Origin: an uncultured Chryseobacterium sp.
Lineage (GTDB): Bacteria; Bacteroidota; Bacteroidia; Flavobacteriales; Weeksellaceae
Direction of reading: 5' to 3'
NCBI GenBank assembly: GCA_913776245.1
Contig: CAJYLO010000003.1
Coordinates: 62,001-126,000, forward strand
Length of the DNA stretch: 64,000 nt
The notes under the pieces are model-generated. The model made no database searches. It was not told the DNA's origin and saw nothing but the letters and a program-made list of their open reading frames with translations. Below are positions 17,455-26,317 of the stretch, piece after piece. Positions within the stretch are counted from its first letter, which is position 1, and each line of letters begins with the position of its first letter. The position numbers and the translations under genes were made by a program.

Positions 17455-19782
17455 TTATTTGCTCCAGTTAATTCTTGTTGTTTTAACTTCGCTGGAACTG
17501 GTTCCGATCATAATATCGAAATCACCGGCTTCCCAGTCATATTTCAATTCATTATTGTAAAATTTCAGATCCTCCGGCGATATGCTGAATGTTACTTTTT
17601 TGCTTTCACCGGCTTTCAGATAGATCTTTTGGAAACCTTTTAATTCTTTTACAGGTCTTGTATTGCTTCCGACTAAATCCCTGATGTATAGCTGAACCAC
17701 TTCTGCCCCGTCATATTTCCCATTGTTTGTGAGGGTAACAGAGGCTTCAATGGAGGTATTCCCGGCCGGTTTCGCATTGCTAACCGAAACATCAGAATAG
17801 CCAAAACTGGTATAACTTAGTCCATAACCGAAAGGAAATAATGGTGTATTACATTCATCCAGATAATTGGATCGGAATTTCTCAAAGTTACATTTATCCG
17901 TGTTTTCAGCACTTAGAGGTCGTCCTGTGTTTTTAGCATTGTAATAAATCGGAACCTGACCTACACTTCTTGGGAACGTCATCGGAAGTTTTCCGGAAGG
18001 ATTCACTTTTCCGTAAAGCACATCTGAAATGGCATAACCAGCCATACTTCCCGGGAACCAGACATTCAGAATAGCATCTGCCAATTCCTTTTCTTCATTC
18101 AGAACCAAAGCACGACCCGTAAACAGAACCAAAACAATCGGCTTACCTGTTTTTTTCAGTTCTCTTAATAGCGCTCTTTGTGTTTCCGGAATGGTGATAT
18201 CCGTTCTGGAGCTGGATTCACCGCTCATTTCGGCGCTTTCTCCAATTGCCAGAACAATGACATCAGCTTTTCCGGCAACATCTAATGCTTCTTTTCTGAT
18301 CTGGTTAGCAGGACGGCTGTCCCTGTCGGTAGTTTTGTTAAACATAGCCGCCCGTTTTTCCATCTCTTCAGACTCATAAACGTTGCTTCCTTTTGCATAA
18401 ATAAAGTTAACATCTTTACCTACTGTTTCTTTTAGACCTCTGAGTAATGAAATAGAATTGGCATGTTTTGCAGCTACACTCCAGGTTCCGGTCATATTCA
18501 TTGCATTATCTGCCAATGGACCTATCACCGCAACAGTTCCGGATTTTTTGAGCGGAAGAATCTGTTTGTCATTTTTCATCAGCACCATTGAGTTAGAAGC
18601 AATCGTTTTGGCTGCTTCCAAATGTTTCGGGCTGAAAACTTCTTTCTGAGCTCTTTTAGAATCCGTATATCTATAAGGATCATCAAAAAGTCCCAGATCA
18701 TATTTTGCTTCCAGGATTCTTTTTGCGGCATCATTAACCGTCTGTTCTTTAACTTTCCCTTCGGAAATGGATTGCTTTAGCGTTTTAAGAAAACCTTCAC
18801 CCACCATATCCATATCAATTCCTGCATTCATCGCTAATGCGGAAACCTGCTGCAGATCTCCCATTCCGTGGTCGATCATTTCATTGATTCCTGTATAATC
18901 CGTTACTACGAAACCTTTAAAATCCCACTGTTTTCTAAGCACATCTGTCATCAGCCATCTGTTTCCTGTCGCAGGAATCCCGTCTACTTCATTGAAAGAA
19001 GCCATTACAGAACCAGCACCGGCTTCTACAGCTGCTTTGTAAGGCGGGAAATAGGTATTGTACATCTGAACGTGGCTCATATCAACCGTGTTATAATCCC
19101 GGCCGCCTTCCGGAGCTCCGTAAAGTGCAAAATGCTTAACACACGCCAGCATTGTATTTTTATCCATCAGATCTTTTCCCTGGTAACCATAAACCATTGC
19201 TTTAGCGATCTGGCTTCCAAGATAAGGATCTTCACCCGATCCTTCAGCTACTCTTCCCCATCTCGGATCTCTGGAAATATCCACCATTGGAGAGAATGTC
19301 CAGTTGATACCGTCTGCGGTAGCTTCCTGAGCCGCAATCTGCGCAGATCTCTGGATCAGGTTCATATCCCAGGAAGCAGCCAATCCCAACGGAATAGGAA
19401 AAGTAGTCTCATAACCGTGAATGACATCCATCCCGAAAATCATTGGGATTTTTAAACGGCTTTTTTCCACTGCCACCTTCTGAACATCCCGGATCTTATC
19501 TACGCCTTTGATATTAAATAATCCGCCCACAAGACCCTGTTCCACTTTTTTACCAATATCAGAGCTCTGAGCCTGACCTGTTGTAAAATCACTTGCTCCC
19601 GGAAGATTGAGCTGACCTATTTTCTCATCCAAAGTCATTTTGGAAAGCAGATTATCCACAAACGCCTTTTTCTTGGACTGATACTGAGCAGACTGAAAAG
19701 ACTGGACAGGCTTGGACACGATATCCTGTGCTATAAAATAGGGCGAAAGTGCTAATGCAGCAAAGATTACAAACTTTTTCAT
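17455..19782 (-). CDS. bglX: GH3 beta-glucosidase (BglX-type)
   Basis: The 775-residue enzyme has a signal peptide (to about FIAQD, residue 20) and the BglX layout of (beta/alpha)8 domain, alpha/beta sandwich and C-terminal fibronectin-III-like domain. The nucleophile is D295 in GFVVTDYTGI; substrate-binding segments KHFALYG and the FSPMVDISRDPRWGR region are present; the acid/base glutamate is expected in GESSSRTDI. It should release glucose from short beta-glucosides in the periplasm. Next to two GH144-type glucanases the likely substrates are sophoro-oligosaccharides (beta-1,2-linked), by analogy with GH3 enzymes in other Bacteroidota beta-1,2-glucan loci. It is the last gene of the PUL. 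Confidence 0.9.
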   Translation of the reverse strand: MKKFVIFAALALSPYFIAQDIVSKPVQSFQSAQYQSKKKAFVDNLLSKMTLDEKIGQLNLPGASDFTTGQAQSSDIGKKVEQGLVGGLFNIKGVDKIRDVQKVAVEKSRLKIPMIFGMDVIHGYETTFPIPLGLAASWDMNLIQRSAQIAAQEATADGINWTFSPMVDISRDPRWGRVAEGSGEDPYLGSQIAKAMVYGYQGKDLMDKNTMLACVKHFALYGAPEGGRDYNTVDMSHVQMYNTYFPPYKAAVEAGAGSVMASFNEVDGIPATGNRWLMTDVLRKQWDFKGFVVTDYTGINEMIDHGMGDLQQVSALAMNAGIDMDMVGEGFLKTLKQSISEGKVKEQTVNDAAKRILEAKYDLGLFDDPYRYTDSKRAQKEVFSPKHLEAAKTIASNSMVLMKNDKQILPLKKSGTVAVIGPLADNAMNMTGTWSVAAKHANSISLLRGLKETVGKDVNFIYAKGSNVYESEEMEKRAAMFNKTTDRDSRPANQIRKEALDVAGKADVIVLAIGESAEMSGESSSRTDITIPETQRALLRELKKTGKPIVLVLFTGRALVLNEEKELADAILNVWFPGSMAGYAISDVLYGKVNPSGKLPMTFPRSVGQVPIYYNAKNTGRPLSAENTDKCNFEKFRSNYLDECNTPLFPFGYGLSYTSFGYSDVSVSNAKPAGNTSIEASVTLTNNGKYDGAEVVQLYIRDLVGSNTRPVKELKGFQKIYLKAGESKKVTFSISPEDLKFYNNELKYDWEAGDFDIMIGTSSSEVKTTRINWSK

Positions 19783-19840
19783 ATACTATTTTTTATTTTA
19801 GGCAATATAAAATCCATTGATTTCATATGCTTCTTTATTT

Positions 19841-20548
19841 TTAAGATTTTATTTTTTGAGATAACATCCACTCATATAACTTCGGATCCGAGTAAGTCGA
19901 GTCCCAGGAATTATGATTATCATTGGGAAAAATGGTGAGTTCAGCTTTCGGATTCACCGGATGCAATTTCTGATAGAAATTGAATGCATTTTCCGGAAGA
20001 ACAATATCATCCATCCCTCCGTGGAATAGCCTGATATTTAAATCTTTGTATTGATGGATATTGGCCTGCATTACTCTATCCGTTGGAGCACAGACAGCAG
20101 CTACCGCTGCGAACATTTCCGGGTGCTCGCCAGCCAGCTTCAGAGTTCCCCAGCCACCCATAGAAAGGCCGGTGAGATAAATTCTCTGTTTATCGATGTT
20201 GTATTTTTCGGAAATTTCTTTGACCAGGAAATAGATCGCATCTGTATCCCACCAGGTGTCTGCCGGGCATTGCGGCGCCAAAATGGCGACAGGTTCCTTA
20301 ATAAGATTTTTATAGGTAAACGGACTGTGTGCTTTTACCATCTCAAGATTATTGCCGCGCTCACCTGAACCATGAAGAAAAACAATCAAAGGTAATTTTG
20401 ATTTGGAATCTTTCGGGATGTCCAGAATAAAAGAAAGCTTTTTCCGGATCTTAACTTCTTTATTGAACTCGGATTTTATTTCCTGAGCGTTTCCCAAATA
20501 TGCAAATCCGAGGAACAACAATGGCAGTAATTTTATTTTTAAGTTCAT
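19841..20548 (-). CDS. Secreted alpha/beta-hydrolase (esterase/phospholipase-like)
   Basis: From the ATG at 20548 the product has 235 residues and a clean signal peptide ending near GNAQE; starting at the upstream GTG at 20578 would bury the signal, so the shorter form is chosen. The alpha/beta-hydrolase motifs are VFLHGSGERGNN (oxyanion region), the nucleophile elbow GLSMGGWG, an aspartate in FHGGMDD and the catalytic histidine in NDNHNSW. It resembles the esterase modules often encoded with secreted glycosidases, so it may remove acyl groups (for example succinyl or acetyl) from the glycan used by this PUL. That substrate is an inference. Confidence 0.8.
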   Translation of the reverse strand: MNLKIKLLPLLFLGFAYLGNAQEIKSEFNKEVKIRKKLSFILDIPKDSKSKLPLIVFLHGSGERGNNLEMVKAHSPFTYKNLIKEPVAILAPQCPADTWWDTDAIYFLVKEISEKYNIDKQRIYLTGLSMGGWGTLKLAGEHPEMFAAVAAVCAPTDRVMQANIHQYKDLNIRLFHGGMDDIVLPENAFNFYQKLHPVNPKAELTIFPNDNHNSWDSTYSDPKLYEWMLSQKIKS

Positions 20549-20612
20549 CTGTTGAGTATATTTTAAATGACAAACCAAATCACTTGGTCTGAATTCTATT
20601 CATGTCAAATCC

Positions 20613-20713
20613 CTAGCCCTGATCGCAGCGGTTACCCCACAGCAGGCCCTTCGACAGGCTCAGGACAGGCGGGCTTGCGAGGAGTATGAGCGCAGAGCAG
20701 GTTCCCGGCTCCT
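20613..20713 (+). ncRNA. Structured repeat / candidate small RNA, copy 2
   Basis: The block starts CTAGCCCTGATCGCAGCGGT and ends CGGCTCCT, sharing both ends and the CGG-TTACC core with copy 1 at 10412-10515. The middle differs and contains the GC-rich stretch CCCTTCGACAGGCTCAGGAC, which folds on itself. It sits inside the PUL between the first GH144 gene and the esterase gene, so a minus-strand PUL transcript would run through its complement. The function and the real strand are unknown. Confidence 0.45.
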
Positions 20714-20774
20714 GAATTTCTTATTTAATCAAAATGAGACAATAGCTATTACCCGCTAAAGATAATACTTTTTA

Positions 20775-22160
20775 TTAATCTATTTTATGTTTCTCCGATT
20801 TGAATCCGATTTTCTTGAGTCCGGTTCTGATTTCCGGCGCATTCATAAAAAGATTCCAAAGCAAACCTGTACGATAATTTTCAATCATAGGTGCAATAGT
20901 TCCCTGATCTATAGCCAGATATCTTGGTGTGAACCAATCGTTATAATTAATTGATGTAGCGTCATAAGGTCCGGCCTGCCCAATGAAATTGGGTTTTTCC
21001 GTGTAAAGAAATCTCAGAAAAGCAAGCGACTCTTTTGGCGTGTAAGGCATTGAGCTGAGCGCAGCTGTGGGTGTGATAACGCCGAAGTCTTCCTTCATAG
21101 GCTGGTGTGCTGCATAGCCAACAGAGCCGTCTTTATTTCTTGTATAACCTGCAGTAAGTCCCCAATATTTTTCCGAATAACCTTTGAAATTATATGGATT
21201 TTCCTGACAATATTTGTAGTCTATCAAAACGTGATTTCTGTTCAGATCCCAATAATTTTTGACATATTTATCTGATAAATCTCTTGGATCAAGACCCAAA
21301 TATGAATACTGTGACCAGAACAACGGCCCTCCAAACTCTTCGGCATAGTTATGCTTCACGAAAAGCGGAAGTCCGTATTTTGTACGATCTGTGGTATAAG
21401 TTCCGTTCCGGGTCCAACCTTTGTTATACGTATCATAATCTATGGAATAATCCGGTGACGAAGCTGCCAATACATAAGTAATAAGACATTCATTATAACC
21501 TTCCAGCGGAAAATTCATCTCCCAGCCGTAAGTGGGTGACCAATGCCAGTAAAGCACTTTTTGCCCGCCTTTGGTGTACCAGTTCCACTCCACGCCTTTC
21601 CAGAGTTTATCCATCTTGGCGGCAAGTTGTTTCTCTTCTTCGTTACCGTTTTTGAAATATTCCCGGACGCAGATGATTCCCTGAACCAAAAAAGCAGTTT
21701 CTACCAAATCTCCACCGTTATCTTTCTTGCCAAAAGGAACAACTTTTCCTGTTTCTCCATTGATCCAGTGTGACCAGGCACCGTGAAAACGGTCAGCTTT
21801 ATCCAGGAAATCGGCGATATGTGTCAGTCTTTGTACAGCTTCTTTTCTTGGGATGAATTTTCTATCTACACCAACCAAAATGGTCATCAAACCAAATCCG
21901 GAACCACCAGTCGTTACAACATGTTTATCATTATCCGGGTAAATATCATCTTCGTGGTAACGCTCTCTTCCCAGAAGTGAATGAGGCTCGGCAAAATCCC
22001 AGAAATATCTGAGTGCATCGTTTTGAACCTTATCCATTAGCTGATTATCTGAAATATTTTTTGATACTGAATTAGCTTCATTGGATTTTGCAGACTGTGC
22101 ATTTTGACAAGCTACTAAAGCCGTGACTGAAAAGATTGATATGGCGAGGAGGTTTTTCAT
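20775..22160 (-). CDS. GH144-type glucanase lipoprotein (glycoamylase-like domain), copy 1
   Basis: The 461-residue lipoprotein (lipobox ALVAC, Cys18) has the glucoamylase-like (alpha/alpha)6 domain of PF10091/GH144. Landmarks are ALRYFWDFAEPHSLLGRER near residue 50, TTGGSGFGLMTILVGV, an acidic cluster KDNGGDLVETAFLVQG near 150, HWSPTYGWEMNFPLEGYNE near 215 and QGTIAPMIENYRTGLLW near the end. Founding GH144 members from Chitinophaga are endo-beta-1,2-glucanases, and the DNGGD acidic motif is where their important carboxylates lie as I remember. A closely related second copy lies 17 bases upstream on the same strand. Action on beta-1,2-glucan is the best guess; other beta-glucans are possible. 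Confidence 0.82.
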   Translation of the reverse strand: MKNLLAISIFSVTALVACQNAQSAKSNEANSVSKNISDNQLMDKVQNDALRYFWDFAEPHSLLGRERYHEDDIYPDNDKHVVTTGGSGFGLMTILVGVDRKFIPRKEAVQRLTHIADFLDKADRFHGAWSHWINGETGKVVPFGKKDNGGDLVETAFLVQGIICVREYFKNGNEEEKQLAAKMDKLWKGVEWNWYTKGGQKVLYWHWSPTYGWEMNFPLEGYNECLITYVLAASSPDYSIDYDTYNKGWTRNGTYTTDRTKYGLPLFVKHNYAEEFGGPLFWSQYSYLGLDPRDLSDKYVKNYWDLNRNHVLIDYKYCQENPYNFKGYSEKYWGLTAGYTRNKDGSVGYAAHQPMKEDFGVITPTAALSSMPYTPKESLAFLRFLYTEKPNFIGQAGPYDATSINYNDWFTPRYLAIDQGTIAPMIENYRTGLLWNLFMNAPEIRTGLKKIGFKSEKHKID

Positions 22161-22177
22161 TGATAATTATTTTAAAA

Positions 22178-23584
22178 TTAGAACCCGTGAATTGAAGAGT
22201 GAAAACCTAGTTTTAACAATCCTTGTCTCACATCCGGAGCATTCATAAAGAGATTCCAAAGAAACTGATTTTTATGGTTTTCTATCATAGGTGCAATTGT
22301 GCCTTGATCTATTGCCAAATATCTTGGCGTAACCCAATTATACTGAATAGAATAGGCATCGTAAGGCCCTGCTACACCAATATATTTTGAATAATTTTCG
22401 TTGTAAAGAAATCTCAGAAAATTCATACTTTCCGTTGGTGTGTATGGCATATCCGAAATAGCAGCAGTGGGTGAAATAATTCCTAAATCATTATTTGGTT
22501 GATGAGCAGCATAATCATCGCCACCTGTAGTTGGATTCCTGGAATAGCTGGCAGTCAGTCCCCAACTTTTTGAATTATAACCTTGCCAGGATTTCGGATT
22601 TCGGATACAATACTCGTACATAATTTTAGCGTGATTTGTAGTTGCTTCGCCGTAATTAACGTACTCATCAGTAAGACCTCTTGGATCGAGACCCAGAAAT
22701 GAATAGTGCGCCCAAAACATTGGTCCTACTGTGCCTGCGGCGCCATTGTGATTGACCACCAAAGGAATACCGAACTGTGAGCCCGAAGTTTTAATAGCAC
22801 CATTTCTTGCCCAGCCATTTTGATAAACGATCTTTTCTATCGGAAAAGTTGGAGATGCGGCTGCCAAAACATAAGTTATTAATGTTTCGTCATAACCCTG
22901 AAGCTGGTGATTGAGCTGCCACTCGTAATTGGGCGACCAATGCCAAGTGAGCGTGTTAGGAGCCGCTGGATTTTTTGTGTACCAGTTCCACTCAATGCCT
23001 TTCCAAAGTTCATCTGCTTTTTGAGATAATGCTAATTCTGACGCATTGGTAGAATTTTTGAAATACTCCCGCACACAGATCAAACCCTGCGCAAGAAAAG
23101 CTGTTTCTACCAAATCTCCGCCATTATCAACCTGTCCAAATTGAATAACTGAGCCATTGGTTCCATTGATCCAATGCGGCCAAGCTCCATGGAAACGATT
23201 GGCTGTTTTGAGAAAATCAAGAGCGGTTGTTAATCTGGAAACGGCTTCCTGCTGAGGGATGTAACCATTCTTAATTCCTGTTAAAATCGTCATTAAGCCG
23301 AATCCTGAGCCTCCTGTGGTTACCACATTGGCATCCTGTCCAGGATTGTCTGTATGATATCTTTCTCTTGCCAGCTTGGAATTGGTCTGTGCAAAATCCC
23401 AGAAGTACTTTAAAGCATCTTTCTGAGCCATTTCTACGATCTGAGCATCTGTGTAGACAGTCGCAGGATTTTGTGGGGTTCCAACCGAGGATGAGTTAAC
23501 ATCCCATTCACTGGAGTTAGAGCAGCTAAATAAGACAATAACTGAAGATAAAGCTGTAACTTTTAAAAATTTTTGGTTTATCAT
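22178..23584 (-). CDS. GH144-type glucanase lipoprotein (glycoamylase-like domain), copy 2
   Basis: The product from the ATG at 23584 has 468 residues and a lipoprotein signal with lipobox LFSC. It repeats the whole plan of the neighbouring copy: DALKYFWDFAQTNSKLARER, TTGGSGFGLMTILTGI, VDNGGDLVETAFLAQG, HWSPNYEWQLNHQLQGYDE and QGTIAPMIENHKNQFLW. A GTG start at 23608 would lie in the stem of the upstream hairpin and spoil the signal peptide, so it is rejected. The two copies are obvious tandem paralogues but differ in loops, so they may split the work by chain length or by endo/exo mode. The gap to the next gene is 17 bases. Confidence 0.82.
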   Translation of the reverse strand: MINQKFLKVTALSSVIVLFSCSNSSEWDVNSSSVGTPQNPATVYTDAQIVEMAQKDALKYFWDFAQTNSKLARERYHTDNPGQDANVVTTGGSGFGLMTILTGIKNGYIPQQEAVSRLTTALDFLKTANRFHGAWPHWINGTNGSVIQFGQVDNGGDLVETAFLAQGLICVREYFKNSTNASELALSQKADELWKGIEWNWYTKNPAAPNTLTWHWSPNYEWQLNHQLQGYDETLITYVLAAASPTFPIEKIVYQNGWARNGAIKTSGSQFGIPLVVNHNGAAGTVGPMFWAHYSFLGLDPRGLTDEYVNYGEATTNHAKIMYEYCIRNPKSWQGYNSKSWGLTASYSRNPTTGGDDYAAHQPNNDLGIISPTAAISDMPYTPTESMNFLRFLYNENYSKYIGVAGPYDAYSIQYNWVTPRYLAIDQGTIAPMIENHKNQFLWNLFMNAPDVRQGLLKLGFHSSIHGF

Positions 23585-23601
23585 CGATTTTAATTTTATG
23601 A

Positions 23602-23634
23602 AAAACACTTTATGAACTGGTCATAAAGTGTTTT
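23602..23634 (-). terminator. Perfect 14-pair hairpin inside the PUL
   Basis: AAAACACTTTATGA (23602-23615) and TCATAAAGTGTTTT (23621-23634) pair without mismatch around ACTGG. On the minus strand the stem ends in GTGTTTTTCATAAAA, a fair U tract. It lies between the LamG gene and the second GH144 gene, so it may attenuate transcription from susCD into the enzyme genes or act as an RNA end-stabiliser. Confidence 0.7.
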
Positions 23635-23666
23635 CATTAGTTATTACAAATACTAAGATAAGTATT

Positions 23667-24737
23667 TTATTGCATTGTAGCTTTAACAGCATCTTCGTCC
23701 AGAGCCTTATTAAAAATTCTTAGTTCATCGATCTGACTCAGATCTGAAAAATGATCCCAATAAGTGAATGAAGGAGCTCCTGATCCTATAGTAATTGTGG
23801 AACTCGTAGAAAAATCAAAAGATGTGTAAGTAGCTGTTTTCTGAAGTACACCATTAAAATAAATTTTTGATTCTGTTGGAGAAACCGTTACAGCGACGTG
23901 AACCCAATTTCCATTAGCAGCGAGATTTCCTCCATCATTCCATGATTCACCACCTCCAGTTCCAATATTAAGCTTTACAGTCTGAGAGGTAGCAGTGCCT
24001 TCTCTGAATAGCCTTAATCCTGCTGTTCTGTTATCATTGGTATTATTATCATCATCATTAATTACAATAATTCCAGAGCGATTAGGTGTTGCATTAACTT
24101 TATACCAAAATGTAAAACTGATACCCTGAGAACTGTACATTCCCGCTAAAGGGAAGGTCAAATAAGCACCAGTTGCTCCCTGATAAGCTGCTCCTGACTT
24201 GCCTGCAGATATTGTGGTAGGATTTCCAACGACAGTAGCATCTTTAACACTTAGATATTCTGTAAAACGACTGTTACCCGTAAAAAAGGCAAAATAAGCT
24301 TTTTCTCCATCATATAAAGGCGTATATATATTTGTTATATTAAATGTAAAACTTTTTGAAGATGTTTTACCTGAAATATCTTTTGCATCTATTTTTAACG
24401 TATGATCTCCTAATCCAAGATTTTTTGTAATAGATTCTTTGTAGTTCCTATAATCCAAAAAATTGTTATGGGAAGATATTTTATTACCATCCAAAAAAAC
24501 ATCAATTTGAGCTATTTCAATATCATCAGAAACTGTATATTCTACTACTGCATCAGTGGTATTATCCTTAGGTGGAATGAGCGTTTTCACAATATTCGGA
24601 CTTAAGATGCTAATTGTGGGAGCAGCTTTATCTTCACCAGCTGCTACTTGACTTATGTCGTCAATATATCCTTCACTGCACGATGACAAAACCAATAGTG
24701 AAAATGCAGCAAAACTTATTTTTATTATGTTTTTCAT
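23667..24737 (-). CDS. LamG-domain surface lipoprotein, third PUL gene (SGBP-like)
   Basis: The 356-residue lipoprotein (lipobox LSSC, Cys20) has an Ig-like domain at about residues 40-135 (VVEYTVSDDIEIAQIDVFLDG) and a LamG/concanavalin-like domain at about 145-355 (YLTFPLAGMYSSQGISFTFW, NGNWVHVAVTVSPTESKIYFNG, IDELRIFNKAL). It follows susD by 13 bases, the place where SusE/F-type surface glycan-binding proteins usually stand, so binding of the target glycan at the cell surface is likely. It lacks a recognisable catalytic motif. Its bases look more A+T-rich than the enzyme genes downstream. Confidence 0.78.
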   Translation of the reverse strand: MKNIIKISFAAFSLLVLSSCSEGYIDDISQVAAGEDKAAPTISILSPNIVKTLIPPKDNTTDAVVEYTVSDDIEIAQIDVFLDGNKISSHNNFLDYRNYKESITKNLGLGDHTLKIDAKDISGKTSSKSFTFNITNIYTPLYDGEKAYFAFFTGNSRFTEYLSVKDATVVGNPTTISAGKSGAAYQGATGAYLTFPLAGMYSSQGISFTFWYKVNATPNRSGIIVINDDDNNTNDNRTAGLRLFREGTATSQTVKLNIGTGGGESWNDGGNLAANGNWVHVAVTVSPTESKIYFNGVLQKTATYTSFDFSTSSTITIGSGAPSFTYWDHFSDLSQIDELRIFNKALDEDAVKATMQ

Positions 24738-24750
24738 TGTATTTTATAAT

Positions 24751-26301
24751 TTATTTTTCCAAAGATCTGATATTTTCCAATTGAGCTGTAGGGTATGGCA
24801 AAAACTGTTTGTCCATAGTGAAAGTTTTACCATCATAGCTTAAAGCCGCTGTGTTACCTAATCTTACCATATCGAAATAGCGGATCCCCCATTCCATACC
24901 AAGTTCAGCATATTTTTCATCCATCACCTGATCAGGCGTGACAGAAGCTAAAGAAGATAATCCTGCTCTATTTCTTACAACATTGACTGCATCAACAGCA
25001 GATCCTGCAGTAGGACTTGCGCCTCTTGCAACGGCTTCTGCATACATTAATAATATTTCAGCATATCTTGTAACAATATAATTTTTGTTACTGCCATAGC
25101 TAAGTCTTCCAGGAATCAATTGATTAGACGGTAAATAATGTTTGCCACTAAAAAATAATGCTCTGTTTGAATTATTTATTTGGTCATTATCAGGTGTAGT
25201 ATTAGATATCCAAGATGGTAATGTAGAATAGTTTGGATCTTCTTTAATTTTATTAATACCATCTGGTGTAAAAAGTACATTGGTAACCAATCTTTTCTGC
25301 TCATTTCTATTGATCATAAACTTGATATACTTCATACTAGGCTCATAAAATCCCCAGCCCGCACCAGCTTTATCTACTGCCGGAGTCCAACTTGTAGGTC
25401 CATAGAAATCCCAAAGGTGCTTAACATTATTTCCTATACCAACTCCAAAATCTGAATATTGAATTTCCAGTAAATTTTCATCAGCTAATTTACCCGGTGT
25501 CTTAAATAGCTCATAATAATCACTAAATAAAGTAAACTTTCCAGAATTAATGATCTGCCCTGTTGCATCAGCAACACCTTGATAATTTTTCAATTCGAGA
25601 TTAGCCATTGCCTTAATTGCTAAAGCAGTATATTTTGTAACCCCACCTTTGATGTCAGTACGCTGATTTGGACGCATGTCAGGAAGACTAGGAATTGCAG
25701 AATTCATTTGTTCAGAAATCCAAGTCATCACTTCATCTTTGGATCTAAGAGTAAGTTGACTCTGATCTAAAACATCCATAACAATGACTTTCCCCCAAAC
25801 TCTTGACATTTCCAGAGTATAAAAAGCCCTAAGCGTTTTACATTCAGCCACATATTGATCTATTAGCTGTGAGTTTACACCTCCTGCTCTAAACTTTTCC
25901 AACTGATCTATTTGAGCCGTTACTTGTACAATTCTTTGATACCATATTGTCCATAAGCTATTATACATCCAATAGCTAGCGTCATAAGAATAATTATCGG
26001 TATCAGTAAATGGAACTTGGTCATTTTTTCCTCCGGCATTTACATCATCCCCCCTCACAGAAATAAGCGGAATTTGTTCCCATCCGATTCCAGTATCATC
26101 ATAAGTTCCTGTAGCATTTAATTTTTGACCTACGAGAGTAGCATAGGCCCCCATAACAGCACCTTTGGCACCATTAGCACTTGTATAATCATAACTATTA
26201 CCAGCATCAAGTTCCATTGGTTCATCTAACTTGCTATCACAGCTTGATAAACCAATAATGCTTACTAATAATATAGCTTTTATATATTTTATCTGTTTCA
26301 T
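24751..26301 (-). CDS. SusD/RagB-family nutrient-binding lipoprotein
   Basis: The 516-residue lipoprotein (lipobox LSSC, Cys21) has the SusD plan. The N-terminal SusD-like part contains GAVMGAYATLVG and the TPR-type helices around residues 110-170 (QYVAECKTLRAFYTLEMSRVWG). The C-terminal part ends with AEILLMYAEAVARG, VVRNRAGL and the family-typical EKYAELGMEWGIRYFDMVRLG. It forms the lid of the SusC transporter and binds the glycan at the surface. It starts 16 bases after susC and is translated with it. Confidence 0.94.
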   Translation of the reverse strand: MKQIKYIKAILLVSIIGLSSCDSKLDEPMELDAGNSYDYTSANGAKGAVMGAYATLVGQKLNATGTYDDTGIGWEQIPLISVRGDDVNAGGKNDQVPFTDTDNYSYDASYWMYNSLWTIWYQRIVQVTAQIDQLEKFRAGGVNSQLIDQYVAECKTLRAFYTLEMSRVWGKVIVMDVLDQSQLTLRSKDEVMTWISEQMNSAIPSLPDMRPNQRTDIKGGVTKYTALAIKAMANLELKNYQGVADATGQIINSGKFTLFSDYYELFKTPGKLADENLLEIQYSDFGVGIGNNVKHLWDFYGPTSWTPAVDKAGAGWGFYEPSMKYIKFMINRNEQKRLVTNVLFTPDGINKIKEDPNYSTLPSWISNTTPDNDQINNSNRALFFSGKHYLPSNQLIPGRLSYGSNKNYIVTRYAEILLMYAEAVARGASPTAGSAVDAVNVVRNRAGLSSLASVTPDQVMDEKYAELGMEWGIRYFDMVRLGNTAALSYDGKTFTMDKQFLPYPTAQLENIRSLEK

Positions 26302-26317
26302 TTTGTTTAATTTATTT

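Noticed and set aside
18868-19455. Plus-strand frame of 195 codons within the GH3 gene
   Set aside because: Antisense shadow of a clear GH3 enzyme, no motifs.
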